DNA of 64,000 nt from Aphrocallistes beatrix (Eukaryota; Porifera; Hexactinellida; Sceptrulophora; Aphrocallistidae). A program made the translations under genes and the position numbers. The notes beneath the pieces were generated by a model. The model saw only the letters and a program-made list of their open reading frames with translations. It was not told where the DNA came from and searched no databases. Shown here one piece after another: positions 54,252 through 64,000 of the stretch; position 1 is the stretch's first letter; every line of letters begins with the position of its first letter. Location: contig OY725494.1 in the NCBI GenBank assembly GCA_963281255.1, positions 757,934 to 821,933 of the forward strand, given 5' to 3'.

Positions 54252-56359
54252 ATCTACATTTAATTTTAATAATTTAAATACATTTGAATTTACATTACTA
54301 TAGCATAACCTTCTGCATGTTGTTGATATTCTAATTTGCATCTTAATTAATTAACCCTTAAATTACCTGGGATCATTTCTATTTATAGCAAATACCCCAC
54401 ACTTCCAAGGTTTCCCCGCCCTTAATAGTCAATTTGAGATTCCTACGTCTTTCTAAGGGAAAAACTGCTGATAGTAGGGAGCATGCATGCCTAATTTTAG
54501 GGGGGGAGGGGACGGATCGAGATACTTTTTTTCAAGGACAACTCGAGTCAAGATGCCTATCTCTGGGGGGAAACAGAACAATTCCGGAAAATTTAGTTAC
54601 TTATTGTTTTTATCGCGTTCTTTTATTCTAGTAGCGGGTGTGGGACCGCGCTCAAATTAGGAGCGAAGGCTGGTGCTTGCCCCAATTATAGGTAAGGAGC
54701 GTGGAGCGGGAGCGCGTTGCTCTGTGTATACCTTAAGATGTATTATCAGTATATATATGTATAGTATCATAGATCCTATGTTTGAGTGTGCACAGACAAT
54801 GCAGGTCACTTAGTCGGGGTTCACAGGATTCTTAAATTTTGTATTACCGTTAATAAGAGGGGGTTCAGAGAATATAATAAAATTGCTATAGGGAATTCAC
54901 ATAGAGTTGTCAGACGTCCGAGTTTAGAGCCATTTGTCCGGAGTCCGGGAATGGATCAAATTTCTCTTGGTGTGGAAAATTTTGATTTCTTGTGAAGCAA
55001 TGTGGGCAATATATATCTTTCTGTTAGGTTCCCTAGCTAGTTACTAGTAAATACATATGTTATGATGATCCAGTATTCCTTGTCCAACTACTTCTTATGG
55101 AAGTCAAAAAATTGGAAGTTTGAAATACAAACTTAGATTCTATTTACAGAGTCACATGTTAATATTGGAAATAAAATTCAAATCAAAAGTAACGCGAAAA
55201 CTGACTTGGAAAATTTAGGAAATAAAGGATAAAACATTCCAAAAGAATAGAAAAATAATTTTTTTAAATCAATGAAATTATCGATTATCGATTTCGATTG
55301 GATTGTTGATTGTTCTAAATATCGATTGATTGGATTGGATTGGATTTCGCTGATGATAAAGTGCTACTGTCAACATTGAGAATACACATTTCAAAGTAGG
55401 TATTTTGAATTGATCTTGTGCATTCATGATAATAAAATTATAGCAATATCAATTATGTCAACCTTTGCATTTAGAATGGGGTATATCATTTATGCATGTT
55501 GGTGAACAGTCTAGACTTGGAGTTTCAATAAATTCATTATTCTTAGCTTATTTTCTCATACTTCTCCCAGGTTTAGAGCTAATGGGTCCCTGAAAAATCT
55601 CTAACTTGCCGACTATCCTATAGTATAGTGGAGACATTTGCACTTTTAAATTATGAATGAGCTAAATTGTAATTACTTTTACAACAGGATTAATCCTTGT
55701 TGTAGTAGGGCCGAAGTGCTAGAACTGCTGGAGTGCTGGTAATATCGACAGATTAATCCAACCGTTGGGGTGAGGATTGGTAGGACTTTTGAGTTAAGAT
55801 TCAGGATTGGTAGAGTTATTTTGGACAAATCGTATTATGGCTAATAAAAGCTAATAGCCTTCGAATAATTATTGGTATCAACCCTACCGGATCCTACACC
55901 TATGCGAACCAAGAACGCTATCTATAGTCTACGTAGTTAAATAAATCAATTGCTATAGTATGTATGTAAGAAGTCAACTGGCATACGATAGAAGATAGTT
56001 GTATATATATTAGAGCCAGCACATGATTTTGGGGAGAATGATCAATTCGACAAATGTAAGTGATATTCTAGTTCCAAAATAAAAGGCATACAATCCAGCA
56101 CTATCTTTAGATCAGAAAGCAATACAATACCTCAAAAATGTGTTTAGGCATGCATAAACCTATAAATTCAAACTCGTGAGTCTAATTAGGTCTGTCGTGT
56201 TGATAATTTCTAAATAGCTTTGAATTTATTTCTTCTCTTACTTAGTTAAATATTTTTTGCTACCATCCAAAGTGCTACAATTTATTATATAAAATATAAT
56301 CTTAAATTATTTTTTCAAATTCACTAGATACATCAATATACGTATAACATATTTCTTGA
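54252..56359. other. Intergenic between NHL and Argonaute genes
   Basis: 2.1 kb without a convincing gene. 54485-54600 (TGCCTAATTTTAGGG, GGACGGATCGAG, CAATTCCGGAAAATTTAG) is a decayed relative of the MULE-like MITE at 27881. 55275-55350 is low-complexity ATCGATTGATTGGATTGGAT. The Argonaute promoter should lie in the last few hundred bases; no motif stood out. Confidence 0.45.
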
Positions 56360-59221
56360 ATGGCTGAGCGCGGGCGAAGTAGGAAAGGCAGGAGTCGTGG
56401 ACAGAGTAGAGATGGGAGTCGAGGGAGAAGTGATCGGGGGAGTGTCGGGAGAGATGATGATTATGACAGAACTGTCAAGATGACTAGGGAATTAAGCCTT
56501 ACAGGAGAATCATCTTCTACAGCATCTTCACCTGCTACCACGCCCAAAGAAACTGCGAGGCAAGCCTCAAAACCGGGTGAGGAAGGGGAACTAGAGTTAT
56601 TTCCTCAACTTGGAGCAAGTGCAACTCCACGAGAGACTAAAGTACAAAGTAGCAAGATAATAGAACGCTATACCATATCCGGTGCGTCTAGTTCTGCACC
56701 CCTCATAGAGAGGTCTAACCTGTATCCACCTTCGAGACCAGTTCAAGGTGGGATTGGTACCAGAGGTCGCTCGATAATGCTTCGGATGAATTTCTTTCCG
56801 ATCACATTGCCGAAAGATAAAATCCATATGTATCATGTTGACGTGTACGATGACAAAAAGAAATCAGAAGATAAGTCTGTGAAACAGAAATACTTGTGTA
56901 ACTCGGTGATGGAGAACTTGATTCGGACTTTCGGAGAAGATTTCAAAGGAGAAATGCCAGTATATGATAGGCAAGCAGCTTTGTTTACGAAAAAACCTTT
57001 ATGGGGAGGTACTAGTAAGAAGGAGTTCATAGTGAATTGGCTAGATAGCGAGAATGGAGGCAGAAAGAGAACGAATCGAGTTGAAATAGCACATGTATCC
57101 GAAATCGATTTATCCAAGATCCAAGAATTCATAAATCATAAAATACCATATACGACAGCTGTCGATCGTCAAGATGATTTCGATAAGGGGAGAAATGCTA
57201 TACAAGCTTTTGAAGTGATTCTAAAACAGCTTCCACAATCTCGTCACGTTAACGTAATGCGAAATTTCTACTTCAAACCGCAAGGTGAACCTGCCAACTT
57301 GGGTGAAGGCTGTGATATCTGGGAGGGCTACTTCCAATCCATTCGACCTGGCCAATGGAAACCTTTCCTAAACCTAACACGTCATGAAGGCTTCAAACGA
57401 GTGTATAAAATAAATAATAGTGCGAGGCAGGTTTTTGGAAAACCGCCATCACAACACGTCTTCAAAGATAATGACGGAGGAGACACGACAACAGAAAAAT
57501 ATTTCGCAAAGAAATACAAGATACCTCTCAAATACCCAGATCTGTCATGCATAATTGTTGGGAATAAAGGTACGGCGATTCCATTGGAAATGTGCTGGAT
57601 TGTACAAGGCCAACACAAAACTGGAAAGTTAACTGGCGATCAAACGGCTAACGTAATCAGATTCTCAGCTAAACCAGCGTTCGAACGTGAGAGGATCATT
57701 GAACAAATTGCCAGGCGGGAGTTGGTGACAAACGATCCATTGCTCAACCATTACTGCATAAAACCGAGCAATAGGATGGTCGAAGTCGAGGGGCGGGTGC
57801 TAGATACTCCGAGCATTGTCTACAACAACAAGAACCTCGTTCCAAGGGACGGGTCTTGGAACCTCATGGGGGTAGTCTTTTCCACAGTAAAGCAGTTGGA
57901 TAGATGGGCAATCGTCGACTTCGCTGGTACCAGACGGGATAATATAGAACAATTCATCCGCGAAGTGCAAACAGTAGGCGGGTATAGTGGAATGATGATC
58001 CAAGATCCGATGGATGTATACTCACCTAGGATAGAGGGGCGTCGAGACGATGAGCATCATACTAAAGAAAAGGTCCGAGATGAACTTGTTAGCACATATA
58101 AGAGGAACAGAGGTCTTCAGATGATCGTTGTGTTCATTAATTCGAAACCATTCCCGCTAGAAAACAAAGTTATGTATGGACATATCAAAGCTGTATGTGA
58201 TTCGGAGCTAGGTGTGAATTCACAGTGCGTACGCGACAAGAATCTTTTCAGAATTAATAAAAGCACTATTGCTAACATCTGTCTGAAAATGAATGCGAAA
58301 TTAGGCGGAATAAATCATGTTGTCGACATGGCACGTACACCTAGTGCTGACCTCTTCAAGCGGCCGATCATGTTCATTGGTGCTGATGTTAACCATCCCG
58401 GGATCGGAGCAGATGAGTTTACCCCATCCATCGCGGCCATGGTTGGCTCACTTGATTCTAAGCTTGCAAAGTATGCAAGTTCTGTACGGTTTCAAAAACA
58501 TTCCAGATCTGTAGTCCACAATACTCAGAACGGCCAAGCTATCAAAAGAAAAAATAGGCTTGAAATGATTGAAAAGTTTGAAGACATGTTTACTGAACAA
58601 ATAGACTCATTCAAACAGTTTTGCAAAGGACATCTTCCCGAGAGGATAATCTACTACCGAGATGGGGTATCAGAGGGGCAGTTCACTCAAGTTTTACAAT
58701 GGGAGTTGACAGCTATGAGGAAAGCATGTGAAAAGATACAATCAAATTACCAGCCTGCTATAACTATCATCTGTGTTCAGAAAAGACATCACTTGAGAAT
58801 GTTCTGTAATAGAATGGACTCAGTAGGGAAGGGAGGAAATGTCCCTCCAGGCACCTATGTAGACAAAGAAGTTACACACCCATTCGAGTTCGATTTCTAC
58901 CTATGTAGCCACTTCGGGTTACAGGGCACCAGTCGGCCCACCCATTACCACGTGTTATGGGACGAGAACAATTTCAGCGCTGACAGTCTACAGGCATTAA
59001 CCTACCAACTCTGCCACACCTATGCAAGGGCCACCAAAGCTGTATCAATCCCTGCACCTGTGTACTATGCTCATTGGGTCGCTAAGCGCGCTGCAATGTC
59101 TGCCACCTTCAAGGATGACGATTCTAGCTCCATTTCTAGCGGGTCTAGCGGAGACTTGGAGAAGTGGGACGAGATGAGGAAGCCTATGCTCATTGAAAAA
59201 GGTCTCATGTATTGGGCGTGA
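56360..59221 (+). CDS. Argonaute (AGO clade), slicer tetrad present, PAZ shortened
   Basis: 953 residues, single exon. Residues 1-130: disordered, starting with an RG/RS-rich tract (RGRSRKGRSRGQSRDGSRGR). N domain about 135-255, then linker L1 (DIWEGYFQSIRPGQWKPFLN from about 318). PAZ: after LNLTRHEG (about 345) the sequence passes straight to FKRVYKINN..QHVF and EKYFAKKYKIPLKYP. Compared with animal AGO proteins about 50 residues, the N-terminal half of PAZ, are missing. MID keeps the 5'-phosphate pocket as Y606, K610, Q622, K647 with the spacing of human AGO2 Y529, K533, Q545, K570. PIWI has D676 (GADVNHPG), probable E735 (RLEMIEKF), D768 (YYRDGVSEGQF) and H905 (VYYAHWVAKRA), so slicing is expected. 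The C-terminus GLMYWA parallels the usual MYFA. Expected role: small-RNA-guided silencing in the cytoplasm. It is AGO-like, not PIWI-like. Confidence 0.93.
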   Translation: MAERGRSRKGRSRGQSRDGSRGRSDRGSVGRDDDYDRTVKMTRELSLTGESSSTASSPATTPKETARQASKPGEEGELELFPQLGASATPRETKVQSSKIIERYTISGASSSAPLIERSNLYPPSRPVQGGIGTRGRSIMLRMNFFPITLPKDKIHMYHVDVYDDKKKSEDKSVKQKYLCNSVMENLIRTFGEDFKGEMPVYDRQAALFTKKPLWGGTSKKEFIVNWLDSENGGRKRTNRVEIAHVSEIDLSKIQEFINHKIPYTTAVDRQDDFDKGRNAIQAFEVILKQLPQSRHVNVMRNFYFKPQGEPANLGEGCDIWEGYFQSIRPGQWKPFLNLTRHEGFKRVYKINNSARQVFGKPPSQHVFKDNDGGDTTTEKYFAKKYKIPLKYPDLSCIIVGNKGTAIPLEMCWIVQGQHKTGKLTGDQTANVIRFSAKPAFERERIIEQIARRELVTNDPLLNHYCIKPSNRMVEVEGRVLDTPSIVYNNKNLVPRDGSWNLMGVVFSTVKQLDRWAIVDFAGTRRDNIEQFIREVQTVGGYSGMMIQDPMDVYSPRIEGRRDDEHHTKEKVRDELVSTYKRNRGLQMIVVFINSKPFPLENKVMYGHIKAVCDSELGVNSQCVRDKNLFRINKSTIANICLKMNAKLGGINHVVDMARTPSADLFKRPIMFIGADVNHPGIGADEFTPSIAAMVGSLDSKLAKYASSVRFQKHSRSVVHNTQNGQAIKRKNRLEMIEKFEDMFTEQIDSFKQFCKGHLPERIIYYRDGVSEGQFTQVLQWELTAMRKACEKIQSNYQPAITIICVQKRHHLRMFCNRMDSVGKGGNVPPGTYVDKEVTHPFEFDFYLCSHFGLQGTSRPTHYHVLWDENNFSADSLQALTYQLCHTYARATKAVSIPAPVYYAHWVAKRAAMSATFKDDDSSSISSGSSGDLEKWDEMRKPMLIEKGLMYWA

Positions 59222-60282
59222 TGAGATGACGAGACCTCTAATACTAGTTTTGTGTTTAGGCCTTTTTTCTATAGGTTAGTATAGGGACAAACAGTTGTTT
59301 TGTTTTCTACCTTCAAAAGGTGTTACAATGGCTTAGTTATTAGTGCACTATGTGGTTTGTTCCTACCTACATTTAATATTGCTGTTACTTATAGGATTTC
59401 TAGTTTGGTACTCCACCAATAAATGAGGGCCGGACTCGTGTTCACATGTTTTAAAAGGTAGAAGAGCTAGGGGGCACTATTGTTCTGAGGAAGAATCCGC
59501 TGATGTTCATGCACTGGTAGAAGCACGTGGCAGTGCCGGTCTACTACTGGTACTTATATGCATTCCACAATAAACTCTGTAAGTACTGTTCTTAAAATAC
59601 TACATATGACTACTCAAATTTCTAGAAATTCAATGCTGATTAAGAATAACATAATACAAAAAATGGTTAAACTTCATTTGGACAGATTTTAGGATTTTCT
59701 CTCAATGTTCGGACAGAGGAACCTTGGGGGGGGGGGGGGGGGGCAATTTTTCCTGAAATACGAAAGATCAAGAGTAAGTCCCTATTTTACATCTGAACCA
59801 AAAAGGAACTTCCTTTCAAGAATTGTCTGCATCCCTTGTTCTTGAGAAGAATTATATATTCAAGGTTAGTTAATTCTAGACATCAATAGTAGAGCTATTA
59901 AAAACGGTCATCTGCATACGGATATAAGTACAGATACAAGTACTCTAGATTTTAAGTACAAGTACAATTACAAGCAAACTATGATTGTACAAGTGCGAGT
60001 ACAACGGAAAATGGAGAAAGTACCAAAGTACAAGTGGAAGTACTAAAAAGATGTACCTAAGTACAGTTGTACTGGAATCCAACCCTGGCTGTGAGGTCCT
60101 GGCTCTACCAATAATTTGCAGGGTAATAGGATTGCGCTATCGCGATCCTATTTTGACGATCGAATGAGGATCAGCGATCCTTTTTTTGAATGATTGGATG
60201 GAAGATCGAAATCTTTTTTAACCTAATCACTTCTCGATCATTTTTGGAGATATGCATCGTCTTCTCTCCTCACCATTATTAA
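59222..60282. other. Argonaute 3' flank and repeats
   Basis: 59222-59673 is duplicated in reverse at 37224-37750. A G-run (GGGGGGGGGGGG and longer) lies at about 59727-59743. 59930-60060 is rich in TACAAGTA repeats and ends in CCAACCCTG near 60090, the terminal sequence of the hAT element at 437, so it may be another repeat-filled hAT MITE; no target duplication was found. 60120-60225 is GATC-rich, like 3543-3986. Confidence 0.5.
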
Positions 60283-60535
60283 TCTTATATATTAAAACGC
60301 TAGGATTCTTTTTTTGTCTGATTTTGATTGAAGAACTGACAAGTTGTCGATATATGAAAATTACCATGTAGGAGGTGCACTGCAGAATGTTGATTATACT
60401 CGAGAATCTTGACGAAATTTTCGCGGGCTCTGCATAAAAATGGAAAACTATTTCCACATATTTTTACAATACTAATTACATAAAGTAAACAAATTTCCAA
60501 AAATAGGAGAGACTTTCAACTGTTGACATAGGGTT
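60283..60535 (+). mobile_element. HEL-B 5' fragment
   Basis: TCTTATATATTAAAACGCTA start and ATGAAAATTACCATGTAGG interior match HEL-B; it breaks off after TTTCAACTGTTGACATAGGG. Confidence 0.55.
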
Positions 60536-61045
60536 TTTACAAACGAAGCATCGATACTCTCGCTTATGTTTATAATGAAGTCAATGGTGATGAATTCAAA
60601 CTTGAAATTCATAGATTTAGGATATATGTGTTCTTCCCGCTTGACAACAATCAAAGTGTCAGTTTCAGAAATTGAACTATTATTATTCTGTTGCTATGAA
60701 TAGTCAAACGGGGATTTATAGAATTCCTTCCAAATCTTATTATCGACATTAAGGTTGCTGTTGCACTTTGTTGATTTGCTTATGTTGCTGTGTTTGTTGT
60801 AACTCGAAAGGTAATGTTTCAGAGAGATTCAACTTTGCAAATCATTGAGGAATTTTTTGAGTGCGGCAGTGCCTTATGTATAGATTGCTATGAATTAGTC
60901 AATTAAGTAGTAAATAGGACCTAGTGTTTGTGTGTCTAACTCAAGTAAGCCATCCCGCTTAAGGTTAACTAATAAGTAATCTTCCCATGACAAGCCTAGC
61001 GACAAAAAGAAACGATGGACAAAACAGAAGGGTCCAAAGGAACTA
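60536..61045. other. Intergenic with a fold-back arm end
   Basis: 60830-60882 (TTTTTTGAGTGCGGCAGTGC, CTTATGTATAGATTGCTATG) is one arm end of the element at 3470-4902. Nothing else recognised. Confidence 0.5.
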
Positions 61046-62005
61046 CTGTATTTCTCACTCGATTATCCGAGATAGTCAATCAATTATCCGAGATGGCCAA
61101 TCAATTATCCGAGATAGTCAATCAATTATCTGAGATAGTCAATTGATTATCCGAATATTTATGTACCAATCAGTTCGCCTGATTCTCTGCACACAATGAA
61201 AGGGTATTGTATTTGTATTTACATATTTGATTAAATATAAAATGCGAAATGAAGAATTATTTTGGAATCAAATCGTTGTTAACTTAATTTCATATGGCAA
61301 GTAGCACATCACATATTTCTGAATCTACTCCTGTCAGAAGAGGAGGAAAGCAATCAGTGATGAAATCCGCTCAAGGTTGATCAAAGCTTATGAAACAGGA
61401 CTTAGTTATGGGCAAATATCCGAACTCTGATGTTAAAAAGGATACTGTATATCGCATTTGCAGTTTTAGGCAGTCTACAACCAAACCGCGTGGTGGTTCA
61501 AAGGGGAGAAAGATAAACCGAGAAACATTAGGTTATCTTATAAATTTAATTGAATCCCGAGCGGATATAACGCTTCATGAAATGAAAGATGCACTAATAC
61601 AAGAAAAGGGACTCACTGTATCAGTAGCAACGATTGCACGATGTCTCGAAGGTTCCCTTATTACACTTAAGAAAATGGAATTAGTTCCAATGAATAGAAA
61701 TTCAGAGGAAAATAAAATTTCAAGACGCCAGCATGCATCATGGCTGCAAACTCAATATGAATTGGGAGCACAATTTTGTTACATTGATGAGTGTGGATTC
61801 GGGATATACACTGCTAGGTCACATGGACGTTCTGTCAGGGGATTACCAGGCAGAAGAATTGAATACATATAATTGTGAAAAATAAAATCTACACTAAATT
61901 AACTGGATCAAATTTTATCGGATAATCAATTGACTATCTCGGATAATTGATTGACTATCTCGGATAATTGATTGACTATCTCGGATAATCGAGTGAGAAA
62001 TATAG
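61046..62005 (+). mobile_element. IS630/Tc1-type transposon with repeat-rich ends
   Basis: TA flanks at 61044-61045 and 62006-62007. The ends CTGTATTTCTCACTCGATTA and TAATCGAGTGAGAAATATAG are inverted. Just inside each end the unit AATTATCCGAGATAGTCAAT repeats three to four times (61070-61160 and 61918-61990, inverted), as transposase binding repeats might. A truncated transposase gene lies between them. Confidence 0.75.
61294..61872 (+). pseudogene. IS630/Tc1-type transposase, truncated
   Basis: The N-terminal helix-turn-helix is split: RRGGK from the ATG at 61294, then ISDEIRSRLIKAYETGLSYG in another frame, then KKDTVYRIC in the frame that stays open from 61390 to 61872. The C-terminal part has a second HTH-like segment (TLHEMKDALIQEKGLTVSVA) and FCYIDECGFGIYTARSHGRS with the first catalytic D. 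The frame stops after GRRIEYI, so the remaining acidic residues are missing. At least two frameshifts plus truncation make it inactive. Confidence 0.7.
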
Positions 62006-62007
62006 TA

Positions 62008-62421
62008 GTCTCTTGGGGGTGTAATTCGAACTTGAAATGTCGGCTTCACGTGCTTTACGAGATAATGATAAAGAATTTGTTGCAAATAGAAAACATATTT
62101 GTTATTAAATAATACCAATAAGAAGATACGGAAAATTATAAACAAGTGTTAGCAAATATTTGATTATTTTTACAGTCTTTTAATAAAACACATATATACA
62201 GAATTAAGTAGAAATACAATCAAATCAAAGAACTGTCGCAATGTTGCTGGAAAAAAAAATTATTTTAGCACAGGCGATAAGTATAATGTTAGGCAGAATT
62301 AAATAATGACATCATATCCCCACATTCCTTTTCTCACATTCAGGTATTCAGATTACTGATATATTTTCAGAGTTAATATAAAATAGTGACACTCGATTTA
62401 ACATATTTTTGAAGCAAGAGG
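62008..62421. other. Intergenic, 3' flank of the membrane protein gene
   Basis: AT-rich with no repeats recognised; it probably includes the 3' UTR of the minus-strand gene to the right. Confidence 0.4.
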
Positions 62422-63543
62422 CTAGAATGTCCGATAAGCTGAGTTCTGGTCCTGTAAAAGTCCATTGATTAAACTCGGATTGGAATAAAATTTATTCTTT
62501 CTGAATCGATACGATCTCTTCACAAGCGTATACAGATATCCTAAACTGAACAAGACGTAAGGAATAATGAAAAAGACAGATCCGAATATGACGAACAAAT
62601 TTGCAAATAGACTAAGGAATGTATCGATGAAAAAAACTATATTTATGATGAAAAATTCTGTATATTTCTGCTCAGGAAAGTTTATTTGAATCCGATACTC
62701 GCTAAATAGGTAATACACTTGGGGTGTAATAGAGACAATCGAAAGCGTTACACAATGGCAGAACATTCCTATCGTGAGGGAAATAGAACAAAGTTTGAAA
62801 CTAATATGAGCTCTTTTGTAGTAATTTATGACCCAATAAGATTGATATTCATGATGACGAGAATCGAAATAACGATTAAAAAGACAATGGACTAACTTGA
62901 TTGTATATATTACATAGAGGACAAACTCTACTATTAATATGATTGGATAGAGCATGCTCTGTACGAAAATGGAATAACTATTGATAATTCCCAAAATGAA
63001 GATGATTCCACTTGTAAGACAAAGGTATGCAATCAAATAATTTAGCTGCATTGCTTGCTTGAAATAGCTGTAACAAGTGTACATGTACTGTGTTAGTATT
63101 CTTATCAATATAATCATTGACATAAAGGATGTGAGGAGAGTAGAATTCATCACTTTGAATGACAAGTGTTCATTCGCATACAGATGATCCAATCCCGGGA
63201 ATCCCCAACTCTTTCGTGAATATTTGAGCAATTCAGGGTCTGATATATAAGTACCAAACAAGGTTAGTACAGTGCCCGAAAATGCAAAAGTTAATTCACA
63301 AGAACAAAGTGCCAATAAGATGCAGTTTTTGTTTCGCAAAATTCTATATGCTTCTTCTATTTTTTGGAATTCTGAACCAAATGTCAAAGAAACTTCCAAT
63401 TTGTGAGTTCGTGAGTTCTTTACCAACTTAACTATCAGATGTAGAGCCCATAAGCTCGTGAGTAGATTTATTATTATCTCTTCAGTTATTTGAAAAGCCA
63501 GTGAAGTATAATTTACATAAAATTCTATTTTTCCCGAATTCAT
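62422..63543 (-). CDS. Multi-pass membrane protein of unknown family
   Basis: 373 residues from the ATG at 63543 (the codon before it is GTG). Hydrophobic segments near residues 12-40, 75-100, 128-150, 167-193, 196-221, 247-272 and 295-340 (long enough for two) predict seven or eight membrane spans. Charged loops lie between (for example KNSRTHKLEV, RYFDSRHHEYQ), and the C-terminal tail is polar (KRSYRFRKNKFYSNPS). No signal peptide. I see no DRY, NPxxY, pore or transporter motif. A divergent seven-transmembrane receptor is possible, but the sequence gives no proof. Single exon, uninterrupted, hence likely a real gene. Confidence 0.7.
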   Translation of the reverse strand: MNSGKIEFYVNYTSLAFQITEEIIINLLTSLWALHLIVKLVKNSRTHKLEVSLTFGSEFQKIEEAYRILRNKNCILLALCSCELTFAFSGTVLTLFGTYISDPELLKYSRKSWGFPGLDHLYANEHLSFKVMNSTLLTSFMSMIILIRILTQYMYTCYSYFKQAMQLNYLIAYLCLTSGIIFILGIINSYSIFVQSMLYPIILIVEFVLYVIYTIKLVHCLFNRYFDSRHHEYQSYWVINYYKRAHISFKLCSISLTIGMFCHCVTLSIVSITPQVYYLFSEYRIQINFPEQKYTEFFIINIVFFIDTFLSLFANLFVIFGSVFFIIPYVLFSLGYLYTLVKRSYRFRKNKFYSNPSLINGLLQDQNSAYRTF

Positions 63544-64000
63544 CACATTGATTCAGAGAAGCGTAAAAAAGCTGTATTGTTTTGATAAGCAATCATTCTA
63601 ATTATATTAACTGATATTTAGAAGAGACATTCATATAGATATCATTCGCTTTGATGTATTCCATAAATATTCAAAATTAGCATGCTCTACTCATTGAAAA
63701 AATCCCCGTGTTGTATCCACATAATTTTATATGATATAACCATAATTAATCATTTAAAATATCTTGCTAAATTATCCTAATTCTAGACATGTATCCTCTT
63801 TACTTACAAATTGATGTCATAAACTAATCTTCTAAGTCCTATGACACTATAGTTTCCTTGTAACTCCATTATATCATGTTACGGATGATTAATTCATAAA
63901 TGGAACCTTACAATTATATAGGAATGTGATCTGTGTAATGTGCATACATCATTTATATTTAATTCTTAATTAAATGCTCAGATTGCTTCCAATCGAAACT
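63544..64000. other. Intergenic, upstream of the membrane protein gene
   Basis: AT-rich, no gene or repeat recognised; it should contain the promoter for the minus-strand gene. Confidence 0.4.

Noticed and set aside
56360..59221. Assignment of the Argonaute to the PIWI clade
   Set aside because: The MID pocket spacing, YRDGVSEGQF context and C-terminal MYWA fit the AGO clade better; the RG-rich N-terminus alone is not diagnostic.
59727..59743. G-run as a G-quadruplex regulatory element
   Set aside because: A single uninterrupted homopolymer may be a sequencing or assembly artefact; no supporting context.

Overview
The window is AT-rich animal DNA: genes have no operon layout, exons carry GT/AG boundaries, and the gene content is metazoan (a COMMD9-like exon, a slicer-type Argonaute, TRIM-NHL-like beta-propeller proteins, TKL kinase remnants). 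Most of the sequence is transposable-element (TE) derived. An early-branching animal such as a sponge is my guess from the expanded single-exon NHL genes and compact gene structure; nothing here proves the species.

Layout. 1-2.5 kb: nested TEs (Helitron-like, mariner, hAT). 2.6-3.0 kb: last exon of a COMMD9 homologue. 3.4-13.8 kb: a segmental duplication carrying two related short NHL genes (5.0-5.9 kb broken, 12.7-13.6 kb intact) around a longer NHL gene with two frameshifts (10.1-11.4 kb). 14-17.7 kb: hAT transposase relic and an L2-type LINE. 17.9-20.8 kb: two more NHL genes. 21-27.5 kb: TKL kinase pseudogenes split by a Ty3/Gypsy element with identical LTRs. 27.5-34.9 kb: MITEs, an intact NHL gene behind three NRF1-like palindromes, and a second L2 copy. 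35-39 kb: relics, an antisense 3' fragment of an Argonaute gene, and an NHL gene cut by a 200-N gap. 39-49 kb: nested hAT, MULE-like and Sola-like elements, the last with a multi-exon transposase gene. 50-54.3 kb: relics and an intact NHL gene. 56.4-59.2 kb: single-exon Argonaute whose PAZ domain appears to lack its N-terminal half. 61-62 kb: IS630/Tc1-type element. 62.4-63.5 kb: multi-pass membrane protein of unknown family.

Themes. At least eight NHL loci or fragments form a local family with birth and decay. Many MITEs from different superfamilies (hAT with 8-bp target duplications, MULE-like with 9-bp ones) carry short tandem repeats inside, often as inverted arms. Helitron-like elements share one GC-rich 3' tail but have different 5' ends. 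The Argonaute gene, its inverted fragment 20 kb away, a perfect 68-nt hairpin and many long inverted repeats make this a plausible place to look for small-RNA production; that link is inference.
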